Of a stretch of DNA of 64,000 nt, positions 58,946-64,000 are shown in pieces. This DNA is from Bacillus sp. SB49. GTDB taxonomy: Bacteria; Bacillota; Bacilli; Bacillales; Halobacillaceae. Where the stretch lies: the NCBI RefSeq assembly GCF_000469135.2, contig NZ_CP048117.1, positions 1,525,501 through 1,589,500 on the forward strand. The letters are read 5' to 3'. The notes beneath the pieces were generated by a model. That model made no database searches, was not told the origin of the DNA, and was given only the letters and a program-made list of their open reading frames with translations. The stretch's first letter is position 1, and the number at the start of each line of letters is the position of its first letter. The position numbers and the translations under genes are program-made.

Positions 58946-59725
58946 ATGACAAATAAAAAAATCGCCTTCTTCGATATAGACGGCACCCTGCTAGACCATG
59001 ATAAGAAACTTCCTGAAAAGACAAAACAGGCCATACAGAAATTGAAAGAGCAAGGGGTATACTGTGCCATTGCCACCGGCCGTGCCCCGTTCATGTACAA
59101 GAGCTTGCGAGAAGAACTTGGAATCGATTCCTATGTGAGCTTTAACGGACAGTACGTAGTTTTTGAAGGGAAAGAGATTTACAAAAACCCACTTTCAGAA
59201 GAAGCACTTCAGAAGCTGCACGTCCACGCAGAAGAGAATGACCATCCGATGGTCTTTATGAACGAAGAGGAGATGAGAGCGTCTACGCCTGATCATGACT
59301 CTATTCGCCAAAGTCTCGGCACGCTTCTGCTTGACCATCCGGCTGCAGATGAAGGTTTCTACAGCGGTCGTAACATCTATCAATCCCTGCTTTTCTGTGA
59401 AGGAAGAGAAATTGAACAATATGAGGAGGCGTACGAGGCATTCGACTTCATTCGCTGGCATCCGCTCTCCTGTGATGTTCTTCCTAAAGGCGGATCTAAA
59501 GCAGAGGGAATTAAGAAAATGATCGAAGCAGCCGGCATGACCATGGGGGATACGTACGCTTTCGGTGACGGACTCAACGACATTGAAATGATTTCAGAAG
59601 TCGGAACCGGGGTAGCCATGGGGAACGCTGTACCGGAAACGAAGGCCGTAAGTGACTACGTTACGACGGATGTTTCGGAAGATGGTCTGTCCCACGCCAT
59701 TTATGAGCTTGGTTTATTGAAATAA
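58946..59725 (+). CDS. ykrA: Cof-type HAD phosphatase YkrA
   Basis: A 259-residue HAD-IIB hydrolase: motif I FFDIDGTLLDHDK (residues 7-19), motif II ATGRAPF, motif III Lys in PKGGSKAEGIKK, motif IV FGDGLNDIEMI. A large alpha/beta cap lies between motifs II and III. Such enzymes dephosphorylate sugar phosphates or flavin nucleotides. ATG 58946 has AGGAGG 8 nt upstream; the open frame before it lacks a site. The order rnjA-rpoY-ykrA-def-ykyA-pdh is the B. subtilis order. Confidence 0.9.
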   Translation: MTNKKIAFFDIDGTLLDHDKKLPEKTKQAIQKLKEQGVYCAIATGRAPFMYKSLREELGIDSYVSFNGQYVVFEGKEIYKNPLSEEALQKLHVHAEENDHPMVFMNEEEMRASTPDHDSIRQSLGTLLLDHPAADEGFYSGRNIYQSLLFCEGREIEQYEEAYEAFDFIRWHPLSCDVLPKGGSKAEGIKKMIEAAGMTMGDTYAFGDGLNDIEMISEVGTGVAMGNAVPETKAVSDYVTTDVSEDGLSHAIYELGLLK

Positions 59726-59751
59726 CCGAGAGGAAATAAAAGAAATCAAGC

Positions 59752-59801
59752 ATAAAAAAATCCGGGTGATCATCTGAGATAGACGATCGTCCGGATTTTT
59801 T
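59752..59801. terminator. Bidirectional terminator
   Basis: AAAAAATCCGG and CCGGATTTTTT with inner GATC/GATC pairing, between ykrA and the convergent def. Confidence 0.9.
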
Positions 59802-59847
59802 GTTCTATAGAAGCGATTTGTCTTTCTTCTATACATACAGAGGTTTC

Positions 59848-60402
59848 TCATCGGTCGGCGGGTGTAGCATTCTCCGGCTCTTTGAAAGGATTATCCATAT
59901 CAATATGATCGTAGAACATGACGCCGTGCAGGTGATCGATTTCATGTTGAAATACGATAGCTGCATAATCTTTCAGACGCAGCTTGACTACATTACCTTC
60001 AAGATCTGTGCCCTTTACGGTGATTCGGCGGTGACGAGGGACGTAGCCGGGTACTTCTCTGTCAACAGAGAGGCACCCTTCCCCTGATGTCAAATACGTC
60101 TTTTCAACGGAATGACTGACAATTCTCGGATTAAACAGACCATAACTGTAGAGCTTATCCTTCATGTCCGTGAAGTGTACGGCAAGCATTCGTTTATTCA
60201 CGTTGATCTGCGGAGCTGCCAGACCGACACCTGGTCTTAAGCCGTACCGGCTGCACACCTGGTCATCCTGGCTGTTCTTCAAGTATTGAAGCATTTCTTC
60301 CAACGTCTCTTTATCCTCTTCGGATGGTGGGAGGGAGACTTCTTCGGTCACGGTTCTCAAAGCGGGGTGACCTTCCCGGACGATATCATCCATCGTAATC
60401 AT
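59848..60402 (-). CDS. def: Peptide deformylase
   Basis: A 184-residue type 2 deformylase that removes the formyl group from nascent proteins. All three motifs are present: GVGLAAPQ (about residue 57), EGCLSVD (about 108) and the zinc site HEIDHLHG (about 152). The insertions of type 2 enzymes between the motifs explain the length. ATG 60402 follows AAAGGATG. It is the DefB/YkrB homologue by position. Confidence 0.95.
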   Translation of the reverse strand: MITMDDIVREGHPALRTVTEEVSLPPSEEDKETLEEMLQYLKNSQDDQVCSRYGLRPGVGLAAPQINVNKRMLAVHFTDMKDKLYSYGLFNPRIVSHSVEKTYLTSGEGCLSVDREVPGYVPRHRRITVKGTDLEGNVVKLRLKDYAAIVFQHEIDHLHGVMFYDHIDMDNPFKEPENATPADR

Positions 60403-60583
60403 CTACAACATCCTTTCTGGAAAACAAGTTCTACAATAGCACGCCGGTTCCATTAAGAAAACCATCGGCCATCTATTTGGTAACATTTGTGAAAAGGTGT
60501 TTCCATTTAATATCATTTATTATACTATGGTAGATATGGCAAGATTACAATACGATTACGTAGAAATTCAAGGGGGAAGAGCT

Positions 60584-61267
60584 GTGCCGAAACGTATGCT
60601 GATCGGAGGCCTGGGTGCTGCTGCAATCTTGCTGTCTGCATGTACGGGGACGTCCGCACACGAAGCGATGTACGATCATTTGGAAAAAGCGGTTTCTTTG
60701 GAAGATGCATTCCGCGACCAGCAGCAGCCGATGGTGGAGCTGGAAGAGAAGGAACAGAAACTTTACGAAGAGATCATTGATCTTCAGACGGACCAGATGG
60801 ATCAAATCAAAGAGAAGTCCAAGGAAGCCTCTGCTATTGTAGAAGATCGGAAGAAGAAGCTGAAACTGGAGAAAGAGAGCATCGACGCAGCCAAAGAGGA
60901 GTTCGATAACATAGATGGTCTTGCAAAAGACTTGGAAGAGGACAAGGCCGAAGCGAAAGACGAGGCCGAAGCCCTCGTAGAAACAATGGATCAGCGCTAC
61001 GATACATACCAGACTCTTTACAGTGCTTACACAAAAGCCCTTCAGCTGGACGAAGAGCTCTATGATATGCTTCAGAAGGAAGATTTGACGCAGGAAGCCA
61101 TGCAGGGCCAGATTGAGAAAATCAACGAGAGCTATCAGACGGTTATGGATAAGAATAAAGAATTTAATGAATATACGGACGCCTACAATAATAAGAAGAA
61201 AGAACTTTACGATGCCTTGTCCTTAAATGTGGAATATGAGGATCATGAAGAATCCAAGGAATCCTGA
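60584..61267 (+). CDS. ykyA: YkyA-type cell-wall lipoprotein
   Basis: A 227-residue lipoprotein. GTG 60584 follows AGGGGG; the short basic N-terminus (PKRM) leads into a hydrophobic stretch and the lipobox LLSAC with the lipidated Cys at about residue 19. The rest is a long helical coil (for example VELEEKEQKLYEEIIDLQT; KEKSKEASAIVEDRKKKL) facing the wall. The family (putative cell-wall binding lipoprotein, YkyA) has no clear function. It sits between def and the pdh operon as in B. subtilis. Confidence 0.88.
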   Translation: MPKRMLIGGLGAAAILLSACTGTSAHEAMYDHLEKAVSLEDAFRDQQQPMVELEEKEQKLYEEIIDLQTDQMDQIKEKSKEASAIVEDRKKKLKLEKESIDAAKEEFDNIDGLAKDLEEDKAEAKDEAEALVETMDQRYDTYQTLYSAYTKALQLDEELYDMLQKEDLTQEAMQGQIEKINESYQTVMDKNKEFNEYTDAYNNKKKELYDALSLNVEYEDHEESKES

Positions 61268-61303
61268 GAAGAAGCCGCTGCTGTTGCAGCGGCTTCTTCT
61301 ATT
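61266..61303 (+). terminator. Terminator after ykyA
   Basis: AGAAGAAGCCGCTGC and GCAGCGGCTTCTTCT form a perfect 15-bp stem with a TGTT loop. Confidence 0.9.
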
Positions 61304-62851
<1,548 letters not shown>

Positions 62852-62855
62852 GACC

Positions 62856-63833
62856 ATGGCACAAATGACTATGATTCAAGCCATCACAGATGCGATGCGC
62901 ACAGAACTTAAAAATGATGAAAACGTGCTGATTTTCGGTGAAGACGTCGGTCAAAACGGCGGTGTATTCCGTGCGACAGAAGGTCTTCAAAGTGAATTCG
63001 GCGAAGACCGCGTATTCGATACGCCTCTTGCTGAATCCGGAATCGGCGGTATGTCCATCGGGCTTGCCCTGACTGGTTTCCGTCCGGTACCTGAAATCCA
63101 ATTCTTCGGTTTCGTATACGAAGTAATGGATGCAATCAGCGGTCAAATGGCACGTTACCGTTACCGTTCCGGTGGTACACGTCCAATGCCGATTACGGTC
63201 CGTTCTCCTTTCGGTGGTGGTGTACACACACCAGAACTTCACGCAGACAGCCTGGAAGGCCTTATGGCACAACAGCCTGGACTTCGTGTAGTTATTCCAT
63301 CCAACCCTTACGATGCGAAAGGTCTATTGATCTCTTCCATCCGCAATAACGATCCTGTTATCTTCCTTGAGCACATGAAGCTTTACCGCTCTTTCCGTGA
63401 AGAAGTTCCGGAAGAAGAGTACACGGTAGAGCTTGATAAAGCTGCAGTGAAGCGCGAAGGTACAGACGTAACATTGGTCGCTTACGGCGCAATGGTACAC
63501 TCTTCCCTTAAAGCAGCGGAAGAACTCGAGAAAGACGGAATCAGTGCAGAAGTTATCGACCTTCGTACTGTAAGCCCGGTTGACTACGAAACGATCCTTG
63601 AATCTGTTAAGAAGACAAACCGTGCGGTAGTCGTTCAAGAAGCTCAGAAACAAGCTGGTATTGCAGCGAACGTCGTTTCTGAAATTCAAGAAAAAGCCAT
63701 TCTTCACTTGGAAGCTCCTGTTCTGCGTGTAGCTGCACCGGATACAGTATATGCATTCACTCAAGCGGAAGAAGTATGGTTGCCTAACCACAACACAATC
63801 GTTGAAAAAGTCAACGATGTTATGAACTTTTAA
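62856..63833 (+). CDS. pdhB: Pyruvate dehydrogenase E1 beta subunit
   Basis: A 325-residue E1 beta: [64 protein letters not shown], and the C-terminal transketolase domain ([30 protein letters not shown]). It forms the alpha2beta2 E1 with PdhA, whose stop lies 4 nt upstream. ATG 62856 follows AAAAGGAG. Length equals the B. subtilis protein. Confidence 0.96.
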   Translation: MAQMTMIQAITDAMRTELKNDENVLIFGEDVGQNGGVFRATEGLQSEFGEDRVFDTPLAESGIGGMSIGLALTGFRPVPEIQFFGFVYEVMDAISGQMARYRYRSGGTRPMPITVRSPFGGGVHTPELHADSLEGLMAQQPGLRVVIPSNPYDAKGLLISSIRNNDPVIFLEHMKLYRSFREEVPEEEYTVELDKAAVKREGTDVTLVAYGAMVHSSLKAAEELEKDGISAEVIDLRTVSPVDYETILESVKKTNRAVVVQEAQKQAGIAANVVSEIQEKAILHLEAPVLRVAAPDTVYAFTQAEEVWLPNHNTIVEKVNDVMNF

Positions 63834-63862
63834 TCATCTCTAACTTATAGGAGGGAACAACC

Positions 63863-64000
63863 GTGGCATTTGAATTTAAGCTACCTGATATCGGTGAAGG
63901 TATCCACGAAGGTGAAATTGCAAAGTGGTTCGTCAAGCCTGGCGACGAAGTAAAAGAAGATGACGTGCTTTGTGAAGTACAAAACGACAAAGCCGTTGTA
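63863..64000 (+). CDS. pdhC: Pyruvate dehydrogenase E2 (start only)
   Basis: The first 46 residues of dihydrolipoyl acetyltransferase; the gene runs out of the window. GTG 63863 lies behind GGAGGG. The visible part is the lipoyl domain: [15 protein letters not shown] at the start and EVQNDKAVV, whose Lys carries lipoate. It is followed, by analogy, by the E1-binding and catalytic domains and by pdhD. Confidence 0.93.
   Translation, partial: MAFEFKLPDIGEGIHEGEIAKWFVKPGDEVKEDDVLCEVQNDKAVV

Overview
The window is a chromosomal segment of a spore-forming, pigmented member of the Bacillaceae, most likely a moderately halophilic genus such as Halobacillus or a close relative (inference). The evidence is a long run of genes in the Bacillus subtilis yku/ykn/ykr order (patA, cheV, ykyB, ykuE, fadH, darB, dapH, ykuR, mscS-type ykuT, yknUV, then ktrC, rnjA, rpoY, ykrA, def, ykyA, pdhABC), small sporulation-type proteins (YjcZ, Spo0E, FbpB, YrzI-like, YvrJ), strong GGAGG ribosome binding sites, frequent GTG/TTG starts, and a complete C30 carotenoid locus. 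No rRNA, tRNA, insertion sequence, prophage or CRISPR array was seen.

Layout. 0-5 kb: the end of a CorA transporter, a SET-domain protein, flavin and SDR oxidoreductases, an MFS exporter, an HPr-like protein without the phosphorylatable His, and an HD hydrolase. 4.9-5.8 kb: an island of five very small genes, each with its own ribosome binding site, behind strong promoters, palindromes and terminators. 5.8-12.2 kb: a disulfide reductase, moeA-moaA (moaA has no ordinary start codon), ywpF, ktrD and small spore genes. 12.4-24.9 kb: the carotenoid region. A rightward operon (two CrtN-type desaturases and crtM) faces a leftward operon (cruF-like hydratase, acyltransferase, glycosyltransferase, CrtNb/CrtP-type oxidase). 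Between them lie a LytTR-regulated ABC transporter and a MurE paralogue. 25-36 kb: small DUF genes, signal peptidase, and the patA/cheV/ykuE/fadH/darB group. 36-49 kb: an MFS exporter, lysine/DAP genes dapH-ykuR, a CNNM-type protein, MscS, the YknUV ABC exporter, cytochrome bd (cydAB) and ktrC. 49.4-54.7 kb: an accessory cluster that looks like spore-surface material. It has a JAMM protease, coiled-coil proteins, and a cysteine-rich acidic protein behind a sigma-K-like promoter. 54.8-64 kb: pyruvate oxidase, rnjA-rpoY, ykrA, def, ykyA and the start of the pyruvate dehydrogenase operon.

The regulation is the most interesting part. The promoter of the crtN-crtN-crtM operon is overlaid by three exact 11-bp tandem repeats with the core TTGTAyA. 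This is the architecture of the operators used by B12-dependent light sensors of the CarH/LitR family. The opposing carotenoid operon and the MurE paralogue each have a near-consensus sigma-B promoter. Together these suggest pigment synthesis under light and general-stress control. Other sites that can be read directly are a Rex palindrome before cydAB, a sigma-B-like promoter before pyruvate oxidase, and a sigma-K promoter before the cysteine-rich spore-type protein.
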